Source of the DNA: JAAZBA01 sp964461815
GTDB lineage: Bacteria; Bacillota; Clostridia; Oscillospirales; QAMX01
DNA length: 52,257 nucleotides
Assembly: GCA_964461815.1 (NCBI GenBank)
Contig: CAYWVF010000019.1
Location: 1-52,257 of the forward strand
Reading direction: 5' to 3'
The position numbers were made by a program, and so were the translations under genes. The number at the start of each line of letters is the position of its first letter. Position 1 is the first letter of the stretch. The notes below the pieces were generated by a model. That model was given only the letters and a program-made list of their open reading frames with translations, had not been told where the DNA came from and did no database searches. Positions 41,724 through 50,056 of this stretch are shown in pieces.

Positions 41724-43256
41724 TTAGTTATCGGATTCATCCTCGTAGTCGATGACTTCGTCATCAAGTACAGGCTCGGATGTATCCGCATGGAGCATTT
41801 TCTTTGTTTTACGCTTGTACGAAAGTCCCATAAACTGAATGGTTATCAGCGGAGTAAGTGCAACCATCGCAACGATACCGAATGCATCGGTGAGAATGTT
41901 TCCACCCAATGCTTCACAGGCACCCATTGCAAACGGAAGCAGGAATGTCGCTGTCATAGGACCGCTGGCAACGCCACCGCTATCGAATGCTATACCGGTG
42001 AATATAGGATCAACGAAGAAGGTAAGTATGAGTGCGATAGCATATCCCGGAACGAGGAACCAGTAGATCGATATGCCTGTAAGTATTCTGAGCATAGCGA
42101 TACCGATAGAGATAGCAACGCCTATTGATAAGCTCTGCTTCATTGCAGACTGAGGAATAGCACCTGCGGTCACTTCTTCAACCTGTGCATTGAGAACATG
42201 AACGGCAGGCTCTGCGGCTACGATAAAGTAACCCATTATCATACCTATCGGTATTAGAATCCAGCTGTACTTTGTCAATGCCAATTGCTCACCGATATAG
42301 TTACCGGCAGGCATGAAGCCTATATTAACACCTGTAAGGAACATAACAAGACCGATATATGTGTATACCATACCGATACAGAAACGGATAAGCTCTCTGC
42401 GACGGAATTGATGCGTAAATATCTGGAAGATGGCGAAAAATGCGATGATCGGGAAAAGCGATATGGCTACTTCCTTAATATATGTTGGGAAGCCGGCAGC
42501 AAATTGATCCGCAACGTCCTTTGTCGTATATATCCTTGCGATCTCTATAGGCGTATAATTCGCAGTAGAGGGATTATATACTATACCGAGCAGGAGAACA
42601 GCGAGGATCGGACCGATGCTGCAAAGTGCAACGAGACCGAAGCTATCGTCCTTGGAATCCTTATTGATACCTACGGCTGCCATACCGGTACCGAGAGCAA
42701 GAATAAACGGTACGGTTATAGGACCTGTAGTAACACCGCCGCTGTCAAAGGCAACGGCAATAAAATCATTTGGAGTAAAGATAGATAGTATGAATACTAT
42801 AATATAAAAGCCCATAAGCATGTATGACAGCTTAAGCTTAAAAGTCGTACGTAGCATGGCAATAGCAAGGAATACACCTACGCCTATTGCGACTGTGAGT
42901 ATGATTACCAAATCGGGTATGGCAGGAACTTGATGAGCAAGCACCTGTAGGTCAGGCTCTGCTATTGTGATGATTATACCTATGACAAGAAAAATTATAC
43001 ACTTGAGCCAATTCCTTTTTGCTTTAGTAAGCTTTGTACCGATACCGTCACCCATAGGAAGCATGGCGATTTCAGCTCCCAAGGTGAAAAAACCCATTCC
43101 GATAATTAGAAGAAATGCGCCTACCAGAAATAACATTATAGTACCGATCGGCATTGGTGTCAAGGTTATGCTTAAAATTAACACGATCGCAGTGATCGGC
43201 ACAACGGATGTAAGTGATTCAATGATTTTCGCTTTTAATTCTTTGTTCATACGCAT
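41724..43256 (-). CDS. DUF1538 family membrane protein
   Basis: A 510-residue polytopic membrane protein with two homologous halves. Each half has an AEP-x-HVL/LQVL element (IAEPDLQVLAHQV near 99-110; AAEPAVHVLNAQVEEV in the second half) and a FDSGGVTTGPITVPF/FDSGGVASGPMTATF element. Such internal duplication with paired signature loops is common in transporters. About 12-14 hydrophobic segments are visible, and the C-terminus is acidic (DEVIDYEDESDN). Function is unknown. It is followed by the tandem PII-like gene, a recurrent pairing that suggests a regulated transporter. Confidence 0.85.
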   Translation of the reverse strand: MRMNKELKAKIIESLTSVVPITAIVLILSITLTPMPIGTIMLFLVGAFLLIIGMGFFTLGAEIAMLPMGDGIGTKLTKAKRNWLKCIIFLVIGIIITIAEPDLQVLAHQVPAIPDLVIILTVAIGVGVFLAIAMLRTTFKLKLSYMLMGFYIIVFILSIFTPNDFIAVAFDSGGVTTGPITVPFILALGTGMAAVGINKDSKDDSFGLVALCSIGPILAVLLLGIVYNPSTANYTPIEIARIYTTKDVADQFAAGFPTYIKEVAISLFPIIAFFAIFQIFTHQFRRRELIRFCIGMVYTYIGLVMFLTGVNIGFMPAGNYIGEQLALTKYSWILIPIGMIMGYFIVAAEPAVHVLNAQVEEVTAGAIPQSAMKQSLSIGVAISIGIAMLRILTGISIYWFLVPGYAIALILTFFVDPIFTGIAFDSGGVASGPMTATFLLPFAMGACEALGGNILTDAFGIVAMVALTPLITIQFMGLSYKRKTKKMLHADTSEPVLDDEVIDYEDESDN

Positions 43257-43284
43257 TGCAGCTCACGTGAAATGTTGTGAGCAT
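43219..43284 (-). CDS. Possible 21-codon upstream ORF overlapping the DUF1538 start
   Basis: The strong AAAGGGGG (43293-43300) serves the ATG at 43284, which opens a 21-codon frame (MLTTFHVSCNAYEQRIKSENH) out of frame with DUF1538. A GCTCAC/GTGAGC hairpin (43261-43282) lies between that site and the DUF1538 ATG. Could regulate DUF1538 translation; could also be chance. Confidence 0.35.
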   Translation of the reverse strand: MLTTFHVSCNAYEQRIKSENH

Positions 43285-43350
43285 TATAAGATCCCCCTTT
43301 CAAGTTTTGACTTAAAAAATTTTTTCACACCGCTCCTCTCTCCAATAAAT

Positions 43351-43379
43351 ATTTTACCAAAATATTGTAAGCGATTCAA
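43351..43379 (-). promoter_or_regulatory. Promoter of the DUF1538-PII operon
   Basis: Minus-strand TTGAAT (43374-43379), a 17-base spacer and TAAAAT (43351-43356), about 95 bases before the DUF1538 start. Confidence 0.7.
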
Positions 43380-43474
43380 CAAGAACAACGTAAAAAAAGT
43401 ATAAAAATTTTTAGGGATGATTGACAAAGGAAAAAAATACTATATGCCAAGCAGAATATTTGTAATGTGATTTG

Positions 43475-44167
43475 TTAAATATCACGTAGCATAAATATCA
43501 GGTGACGGAAACCGTCACGAAATGTACGCAAATGACTTCTGCCATTGCGTGCATCACGACGAAAATGTATAGGTATTTCCGATATATCAGCACCTGAGCG
43601 TGCAAAAGCACCTATCATCTCACTTGCGAACTCCATTCCCGAACATTTCAGGTCCAGCTTTCTGGCATATGCAGTATCAAAGCCACGAAGCCCACAGTGG
43701 AAATCACCTAGCTTTACCTTGTAGATGACAGCTCCAACAAATGAAAGAAACGGAACACCAAAGTATTTATGAAGAAACGGCATAGCACCATTTTCCATGT
43801 CGCTATTGAATCTGTTACCCATAACAAGCTCGTGACCTGAGCGCAGCTCGTCGATGAATCGTTCGAGATGGAGAAAATCATAGCTCATATCACAGTCGCC
43901 CATGATAATGTATTTCCCCTCTGCCGCATTTATACCTCCGATAAGAGCGTTACCGTAGCCCTTTTCGCTGACAGAGATAACCCTTGCACCCATAGAACGG
44001 GCAATATCCGCAGAGTGATCGGTGCTGCCGTTGTCTGATATCAGGATCTCGGTGCTGATACCACTGTTATTTGCAAACGATGCGGCTTCACGTATACAGG
44101 TGGCGATCGTTTTTTCTTCATTTAAGCATGGCATCAGGATCGTCAATTCAATGTTTGTGCTTTTTAT
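43475..44167 (-). CDS. DPM1/DPG-synthase-like GT2 glycosyltransferase
   Basis: A 230-residue soluble GT-A enzyme like polyprenyl-phosphate sugar synthases: ILMPCLNEEKTI, ILISDNGSTDHSADIA, EKGYGNALIGGINAAEGKYIIMGDCDMSYDF (DCD as DxD motif) and MGNRF. The C-terminal membrane pair common in such enzymes is absent. Probably loads a sugar on a lipid phosphate for the upstream membrane protein. AGGAGG (44175-44180) lies 7 bases before an ATA codon at 44167, where the protein would start IKSTNIELTILMPCLNEE; no ATG, GTG or TTG fits better except a distant TTG. The gene overlaps the end of the upstream gene by 20 bases. Confidence 0.75.
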   Translation of the reverse strand: MKSTNIELTILMPCLNEEKTIATCIREAASFANNSGISTEILISDNGSTDHSADIARSMGARVISVSEKGYGNALIGGINAAEGKYIIMGDCDMSYDFLHLERFIDELRSGHELVMGNRFNSDMENGAMPFLHKYFGVPFLSFVGAVIYKVKLGDFHCGLRGFDTAYARKLDLKCSGMEFASEMIGAFARSGADISEIPIHFRRDARNGRSHLRTFRDGFRHLIFMLRDI

Positions 44168-45461
44168 GATCGTCCCTCCTCGTCTTTTTACCGAATATGC
44201 TGAGATCGATGCACAGCATGATCGCAGAAAGAGCTGCGACGATAGTCGAAAGCTGCGCTCGATATGTGAATATAGAGTGATCTTGCGAGTGCGGAGACAG
44301 AATGATATATCGACCAAATGGAATAAGCCCGATCACAAAAATAAGGATAGGTATCGAAAGGTCGCAGTCACGCCTTCGAAACATATATATAAATCCCAAA
44401 ATGGCAAGAATATATACTATTACAACTGTAAAAACACCTGTATATGTCTTCGTAAAGCTTAAAAATACGAGCTTTGTCACATTCAAGGTCAGTGCGGATA
44501 TGACTGTACGGTAAGGAGCGTCGGTGGGATCATATGAGATACGAATAGATGCGTGGTCAAGAATACTGCCGATGCTTTCCGCACTTGAGACGATCGATGA
44601 TATGCCCCATTTCAAAGCAAACATACTCGCATATGATACGAGCCATAGGATGATACACTTGACGCACAGGATGATATTTTCTTTTAAGCAAGTGTTTTTC
44701 CCTTTCAGTCCTCGTGCGGATAGGAGCAATACGAGCGGAAGAGAAAGTGTAAGTGTCTCTGCGGTAAGAAAATCAAAAAAGCATATGGCAACGCCTATAG
44801 ATATAAACGCATATGGTATGTACTTTCGGTGCTCATCGGTGTCAAGCCATAATATGACTATGGACGCTATCAGCATAAGCATTCCGGAGGATATATACTC
44901 AATACAAAACGGCATAAGATACGCTCTTGTAAGCACTAAGCCGATCATAAGGAATACCATGATGGGAGTGCAGCTCCTTTTTACGAGCATACGACATAAT
45001 ATTGCCGTAAGAATGATGAATATTATGAGATTCAGTATATATATGCCTCTGATATCCATAAAAAGCATGAAAAACCTGAGAAATAATACTGTTCCATGCC
45101 AATATCTCGAATAGCTCACGGTAGGGGATATATCGTTTTCCGCAATTTCGATTAGCTTTTCCGGTTGATACTCTGTTCCCTTAGTATACATGGAAGAGAT
45201 CACCGAGGTGAACGGAGCAGAGCTGTCGAGCTGATATGCGATCTCAAGCAAATTGATATCAGCATACCTGTCCAGCGTAAAGCCGTTTGGTTCGACTAAA
45301 GCCGGAGCGGAATTGTCGAGCTCGATGAAAAACTCCATTGAAGAAATAAAGTTGTCTTTTATCGCTTTGGTGGGTATCATTGCAGAGGCGGTGAGTATTC
45401 CTACGAGAACAGCGGCAGTAAATATGAACGTCAGTAAGCCGACAGATATTTTCTTTATCAT
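44148..45461 (-). CDS. Polytopic membrane protein, possible GT-C glycosyltransferase
   Basis: A 437-residue protein with an N-terminal helix, then an extracytoplasmic loop of about 100 residues (SSMEFFIELDNSAPALVEPNGF...SYSRYWHGTVLFLR), then about nine hydrophobic segments, ending in a basic tail (KKTRRDDHKKHKH). A large loop after helix 1 and many helices resemble GT-C enzymes that use polyprenyl-phosphate sugars, which would suit the adjacent DPM1-like enzyme. No defining catalytic motif is certain. It overlaps its upstream neighbour by an ATGA. Confidence 0.65.
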   Translation of the reverse strand: MIKKISVGLLTFIFTAAVLVGILTASAMIPTKAIKDNFISSMEFFIELDNSAPALVEPNGFTLDRYADINLLEIAYQLDSSAPFTSVISSMYTKGTEYQPEKLIEIAENDISPTVSYSRYWHGTVLFLRFFMLFMDIRGIYILNLIIFIILTAILCRMLVKRSCTPIMVFLMIGLVLTRAYLMPFCIEYISSGMLMLIASIVILWLDTDEHRKYIPYAFISIGVAICFFDFLTAETLTLSLPLVLLLSARGLKGKNTCLKENIILCVKCIILWLVSYASMFALKWGISSIVSSAESIGSILDHASIRISYDPTDAPYRTVISALTLNVTKLVFLSFTKTYTGVFTVVIVYILAILGFIYMFRRRDCDLSIPILIFVIGLIPFGRYIILSPHSQDHSIFTYRAQLSTIVAALSAIMLCIDLSIFGKKTRRDDHKKHKH

Positions 45462-47317
45462 AATTCAACTGCTTTCAGCTCAAGGGGCTCAAGCTCTATG
45501 TCAAGCTTTTTGGACGGAGTTTCGATCTTTACCTGTGTATTGAAATCAAAGTCCGTGTTGAGAAGATAGACCTTGTATGAGCCGTCACCGATATCATAAA
45601 CTGCAAAACGAAGCTTATCACCACCGAGGACACGTATATCACTTGATCTGTGACATGCACTCAGTATTTCTCTGACAATGGCACGATAAAGCGGATATAC
45701 ACTGCCGAGACCGGGGTAGTCGAGAGTCGTGAGCAATATAGCTGTACCTGAACCGAGACGGTTTTCTATGAGTGCATTTTTATCACACGGAGCATCGGCA
45801 AAGAATGTGTCACTTATATATGCTGCCTGAACGCCTGTAGTCAGCTTAGTATCGATATATCGGATCTGACCGGAGGAATAGACAGGATCAACGGTCTTAT
45901 CTGTCGTTCCCGGGTACATGATCTCGGGGATAAGACTGTTTTTTTCAAATTTGATACCATAGTTGTTTGAAATGGTATTACCTGTGAAGGTGCATCCGAG
46001 AAGGTTTGAAAAATCTCCGCCGTTGATAGGCTCATATTTGCCGTCTCGTGAGGTGCTTGTATTGAGATGAGCGGCAGTAATAAAGAGCTTACCTCCGTTT
46101 TCTACATATTTTTCCAGATTTGCATAAATGGCATCGGTCATCGTATTCCAACCAACGAAAATGAGGTAATCATACCTTGACATGACCTCGTAGGATGAAA
46201 CCGCAGGGATAATATCATACATTCCGTAAGCCGGAAGAGCACTGTAGTCACGTTCACCGTAGTTCGCAGGGTCGCTCCAGCTGCGCTTGGTGCCGATCTC
46301 ATCGAAAATACGCCATGAATGCTCGGCAGGACCGTAGCTCCATTCGGGACGATCAAATTGACTCCAGGCAGAGCTTGCACCCCATACGCCGTAGGAGTCA
46401 AGATTGCCCTGTATGAATGCGACTTTGACCTTCGGACCGCCTGTCGGACGTGCATCCTCCTTGATACGCTTCGCACACTCGACAAGCACATCACGGTACT
46501 GCTCGCAGAATTCGTGTTCTTTTGTATAGTGATAGCCGAAGGAGAGCAGCTCTTCGTCACCGCTTTCAAGACAGAATGCATTCGAGCCTGCCATGTAAGC
46601 GTAACGATATGCAAGCTGAAGCCTTTTCTGCTTTGTAATATCATCATGACGTACACCGCCGTACCATTCATGTGCAATATAAGTACCCCACATACGAGAA
46701 GCATACGCTCTTGCAGTACCACGCAGTGACGATACGATGATCTCCGGGTTTCCGCACATAAGCTCGCACATCGGAATAGTGACACCGGCTTCCATATTGT
46801 AGCTGTTAAGTGCTGTAGCCTCAACTGAAATAATGTCATCAATGCCGAGCTTCCGATCTATGTCGATTAGGTGAGACACTGCTTTTATATAGTTATCCTT
46901 CGCCTGCTGCATATTTGCGGCATCCTGCGGAGGCATCGCTTCATGTGCGGGAATAAAGTAGCCCGGAAGCTTACAGCAAAAGGAGCTGCCTACCTCACCG
47001 ATCATATCACCTATGAAGTATTTGCCTGCTATTTCCTTGATTTTTTTTACGATTTCGGGAGTAAGCTGAGACTCCATTCCCTTCGGAGCATGCTGAATGG
47101 TATAAAGGAAAATGAAGTATATCTCGTTTTCGGCAAGAAATTTAGCCCAGTCATAGAAATATTCCTCGGGTACAGGCTCGTTATTTGTTCTGATGGTTAC
47201 GAAATTCATACCGAGATCTATGCAGCGTTCACGGATCTCCTTGATTATTTCCGCAGGCTCAAAGGAATGCTCACCGATATGTACACCCGATATAATAAAA
47301 TCACGTTCGTAGCGCAT
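45458..47317 (-). CDS. Unclassified glycosidase-like protein (TIM barrel plus GATase-like domain)
   Basis: A 619-residue protein, no signal peptide. The N-terminal 310 residues look like a TIM barrel with acidic candidates in MIGEVGSSF, ISVEATALNS, AHEWYGGVRH and FCLESGDE. A middle domain (YDYLIFVGWNTMTDAIYANLEKYVENGGKLFITAAHLN) resembles the GATase-like trimerisation domain of GH42-type beta-galactosidases, and the C-terminus is a beta-sandwich (YKVYLLNTDFDFNTQVKIETP). I cannot place it in a numbered family. The ATG at 47317 has GAGGTGG upstream. It is co-transcribed with an MBL hydrolase and two glycan-type genes. Confidence 0.6.
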   Translation of the reverse strand: MRYERDFIISGVHIGEHSFEPAEIIKEIRERCIDLGMNFVTIRTNNEPVPEEYFYDWAKFLAENEIYFIFLYTIQHAPKGMESQLTPEIVKKIKEIAGKYFIGDMIGEVGSSFCCKLPGYFIPAHEAMPPQDAANMQQAKDNYIKAVSHLIDIDRKLGIDDIISVEATALNSYNMEAGVTIPMCELMCGNPEIIVSSLRGTARAYASRMWGTYIAHEWYGGVRHDDITKQKRLQLAYRYAYMAGSNAFCLESGDEELLSFGYHYTKEHEFCEQYRDVLVECAKRIKEDARPTGGPKVKVAFIQGNLDSYGVWGASSAWSQFDRPEWSYGPAEHSWRIFDEIGTKRSWSDPANYGERDYSALPAYGMYDIIPAVSSYEVMSRYDYLIFVGWNTMTDAIYANLEKYVENGGKLFITAAHLNTSTSRDGKYEPINGGDFSNLLGCTFTGNTISNNYGIKFEKNSLIPEIMYPGTTDKTVDPVYSSGQIRYIDTKLTTGVQAAYISDTFFADAPCDKNALIENRLGSGTAILLTTLDYPGLGSVYPLYRAIVREILSACHRSSDIRVLGGDKLRFAVYDIGDGSYKVYLLNTDFDFNTQVKIETPSKKLDIELEPLELKAVEL

Positions 47318-47335
47318 AATCCACCTCAAAATGAA

Positions 47336-48181
47336 TCAAATTACATAAACATCGCCGTCTGCTTCGGTGCCGTTCATTGTAACACCAAGCTCATCTATCC
47401 AAGCTCTGACCTCAAGTGTTTTCCATGGACCTGTGCCGGGGCCGTTGCCTGCATCGTTTACCCAAAGCCAGTCGGGGGCTGTCCACATACAGACCTGCGG
47501 AGCACAAAGCTCATAAACACGCTTACCGACTCCGTTTTGACCATGGTGAGCCATCTGAACTATATCGCATTTGAGCTCGCTGCCGTACATGTCGGCAAGT
47601 CGATCACCTGAATTTATTCCGAGATCACCTAAGAATAAAGTTTTCTTGCCGTTGGGGAATACGATACGAAAAACTATGGATGTGTCGTTGATAGGGGACA
47701 GCTCTGTCTTTGGATCGTAATCGAGATAGTCGGAGCAGTCCTTGAGTATTTCAATCTTCATGCCGTCGATATCGTAGACATTTCCCTGAACAGGTGTGAT
47801 AACAAGACCCTTGTAGTCGGAAATTTCGGAAAAGAATCTGTCTGTTGCCGGCTTACAGTAGTCCTCGGCAATGTTGAGCCAGTCCTGAGGAGGAAAGTTA
47901 TAGCAGATAGATTGTATTTCGATCCCATCGGGGTTCTTGATAAGCTCCAGTAAAGCGAGAGTATGGTCGTCATGACAGTGTGTCAAGAAAAGCATATCGA
48001 CCTTACCGCCAAGAGATCTTACCATGCTGCGAAGATGATCCGCATCGGCAGCCGTACCGCCGTCGATAAGAAAAACATGACCGTTTGGAGTCGTGATAAT
48101 ATATGACATCATTTGAGTATGCGACTGGTTCGAAAGCTGGATAAGCTTGTATCCGCCGAGATCGATATTGAAAGTTTTCAT
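47336..48181 (-). CDS. Metallo-beta-lactamase-fold hydrolase (ComEC/Rec2-type)
   Basis: A 281-residue MBL-fold enzyme: FLTHCHDDHTLALLEL (HxHxDH metal motif), FLIDGGTAADAD, LFLGDLGINSGDRL and VQMAHHGQNG, in the pattern of ComEC-type or phosphodiesterase-like hydrolases. It is cytoplasmic (no signal peptide). AGGAGG precedes the ATG. First gene of a four-gene operon, 18 bases before the glycosidase-like gene; the substrate is unknown. Confidence 0.82.
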   Translation of the reverse strand: MKTFNIDLGGYKLIQLSNQSHTQMMSYIITTPNGHVFLIDGGTAADADHLRSMVRSLGGKVDMLFLTHCHDDHTLALLELIKNPDGIEIQSICYNFPPQDWLNIAEDYCKPATDRFFSEISDYKGLVITPVQGNVYDIDGMKIEILKDCSDYLDYDPKTELSPINDTSIVFRIVFPNGKKTLFLGDLGINSGDRLADMYGSELKCDIVQMAHHGQNGVGKRVYELCAPQVCMWTAPDWLWVNDAGNGPGTGPWKTLEVRAWIDELGVTMNGTEADGDVYVI

Positions 48182-48247
48182 ATTAGCCTCCTACTGTGTA
48201 TAAAAAGTATTTAACTTGTGTATGTCGTGTTAAAAGTAAAGTATAAA

Positions 48248-48284
48248 GAGAAAAGCATATCTGTTAAACAGATATGCTTTTCTC
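48248..48284 (-). terminator. Terminator of tRNA-Leu
   Basis: A long perfect stem GAGAAAAGCATATCTG/CAGATATGCTTTTCTC with a 5-base loop lies directly after the tRNA CCA end. Confidence 0.85.
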
Positions 48285-48285
48285 C

Positions 48286-48372
48286 TGGTGCCGGTGGCGG
48301 GGGTCGAACCCGCACGGTATCGCTACCACTGGATTTTGAGTCCAGCACGTCTGCCAATTCCATCATTCCGGC
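48286..48372 (-). tRNA. tRNA-Leu (anticodon CAA)
   Basis: The minus strand shows acceptor GCCGGAA/TTCCGGC-type pairing (imperfect inner pairs), discriminator A with encoded CCA, the anticodon loop CTCAAAA between CTGGA and TCCAG giving CAA (Leu UUG), a long variable arm typical of class II and GGTTCGACC in the T arm. Confidence 0.93.
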
Positions 48373-48423
48373 ATATTCGTTGCCGGCGGACACGGGCGCT
48401 GAGCCATACTGCCGACAACGGTT

Positions 48424-48452
48424 ATTGTATCATATTAAGCTTGAAAATGCAA
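48424..48452 (-). promoter_or_regulatory. Promoter of tRNA-Leu
   Basis: Minus-strand TTGCAT (48447-48452), a 17-base spacer and TACAAT (48424-48429), about 50 bases before the tRNA. Confidence 0.65.
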
Positions 48453-48477
48453 TAGCATTTGTGATTTTTCCGAGATT

Positions 48478-49945
48478 TTATCCCTTGATGCTCTGCTTCT
48501 TCACCTGAGCTTCTGATGCTTCTGTCAGGGTGAAAACGAACTCGCAATACTCGCCGTAGGTGCTCTTTACCCAGATCTCCTCGTTGTGAGCATCCATAAT
48601 GGTTTTCGAGATGTACAGACCGAGTCCGAGCCCACTCTTATCAAGGCTGCGGCTCTTGTCGCTCTTATAGAAGCGGTCGAATACGAAGGGCAGATCCTCC
48701 TTTGTGANNNNNNNNNNCGTTGTAGACCGAGACGAATATTTTCTTGTCCCTGCGCATTATTGAGATGCGGTATTTTCCGGTATCACGTGCAAATTTAACT
48801 CCGTTGTCGCAGAGATTATACAGAATTTGATATATCGCATCATGATCGGCGTATGCGTAGATGCTTTCGTCGCTTGTTTCAAACTCCACGTCAAGCTTTT
48901 TGGCATCTATCTTCTGCTCGAAGGATATGAGTATCTGTCGTGCCATTTCGCATATATCGAAGGGCGCCATGTTGAACTTTCGCTCTCCTGCCTCTATTCT
49001 CGAAATGTCGAGCAGGGTAGAGACGAGCCTGGACAGACGTTTGACCTCGCTTGCCACTACGTTCAGGTAATATTCGTGCTTTTCGGGAGGTATCGTTCCG
49101 TCGAGTATGCCCTCGATAAAGCCGGAGATGGTCGTCATCGGCGTACGCAGATCGTGAGATACGTTTGCAAGGAAGGTGCGGCGCATCTCCTCGAGTCGCG
49201 CGAGCGACTCCGCCATTGAGTTGAACGCCACGGCAAGCTCTGCGACCTCGTCGTGGCCTATTGCCGGGACTCGCACGTCGAATTTTCCCTGAGCGAAGCT
49301 CCTTGCCGCCTTGTTCATTGTTCTGAGCGGCCCTATCGTCCTCTCACTTAGGAAGTATATCGCGATGAGTGCGGCGAACAGCACCCACAAGCTTGCGGTT
49401 ATGATGGTGTTTATCATCATATGTATCATGTTGTTGAGCTGCTCGTCCGAGTAGCAGGCGTACACGAGGCATATCGACTCTCCGTCGGGGGAATCTATCG
49501 AGATTCCGTTTATTAGATACGGGGTGGAGAATATTCCGCCAAGCGTATCCCTTTGATCGAAGTCGGACTCCTTCGTTTTCTCAACGACATCGCTCGGCAG
49601 GGTGTATCCGATTATATCGTTTACGCGGCTGTCGGCTATAAGCACGTTTCCGTCTCCGTCGGCGATGATGAAAAGGAGCTCGTCCTCGTAGCGTGAGATC
49701 ATGGATATCTCGCGCCAAAGTGCGCCGCCGCGGATAAACGCGTTCAGGTCGGTTTTAGAGGTGATGCTGTACCTCTCGGTGATTACGCTTTGCACCGAGC
49801 TTATCGCGTTTTCGATCGTGTCGCTTTTTAAGCTTGTAGAGTAGTTCATCATCATGGTAGATATAATACTTGCGAGCAGGGTAAAGCTCACAAGTATTAT
49901 AAGCATGAAGGTGACCATGTATTTGGTAAATACACTTTTAAACAT
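48478..49945 (-). CDS. Sensor histidine kinase, interrupted by a 10-N assembly gap
   Basis: A two-helix membrane sensor kinase. TM1 about 10-33, a periplasmic-type sensing domain (about 34-175), TM2 about 178-198, HAMP, then dimerisation/phosphorylation FLANVSHDLRTPMTT (His264) and the ATPase N-box QILYNLCDNGVKFA. The frame runs to VYN at the gap (48708-48717). Past the gap a shifted frame resumes with TKEDLPFVFDRFYKSDKSR and GLGLGLYISKTIM, then a stop at 48478. The missing piece should hold the G1 box. It partners the response regulator upstream. Confidence 0.85.
48708..48717. other. Scaffold gap (10 N)
   Basis: Ten unknown bases inside the kinase gene. To keep the kinase in frame the true gap must be a multiple of three, so 10 is a placeholder size. 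Confidence 0.95.
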
Positions 49946-50020
49946 ATTCGGCTACCGTTTCCTATCTTTGGGGGATATCGGAGGGTGCAGGGCACCGCTC
50001 CGTGCGTTTTCTTTTAAAAA

Positions 50021-50047
50021 CCGGCAGAAAGCGTCTGTTTCTGCCGG
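50021..50047 (-). terminator. Terminator between response regulator and kinase genes
   Basis: A 10-bp stem CCGGCAGAAA/TTTCTGCCGG with a minus-strand T5 run, just after the regulator stop and about 75 bases before the kinase start. Confidence 0.75.
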
Positions 50048-50056
50048 AATTAAGTT

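Noticed and set aside
41676..42128. Plus-strand open frames opposite DUF1538
   Set aside because: They run antisense to a gene with clear internal repeats and membrane helices, and lack ribosome sites or recognisable domains.
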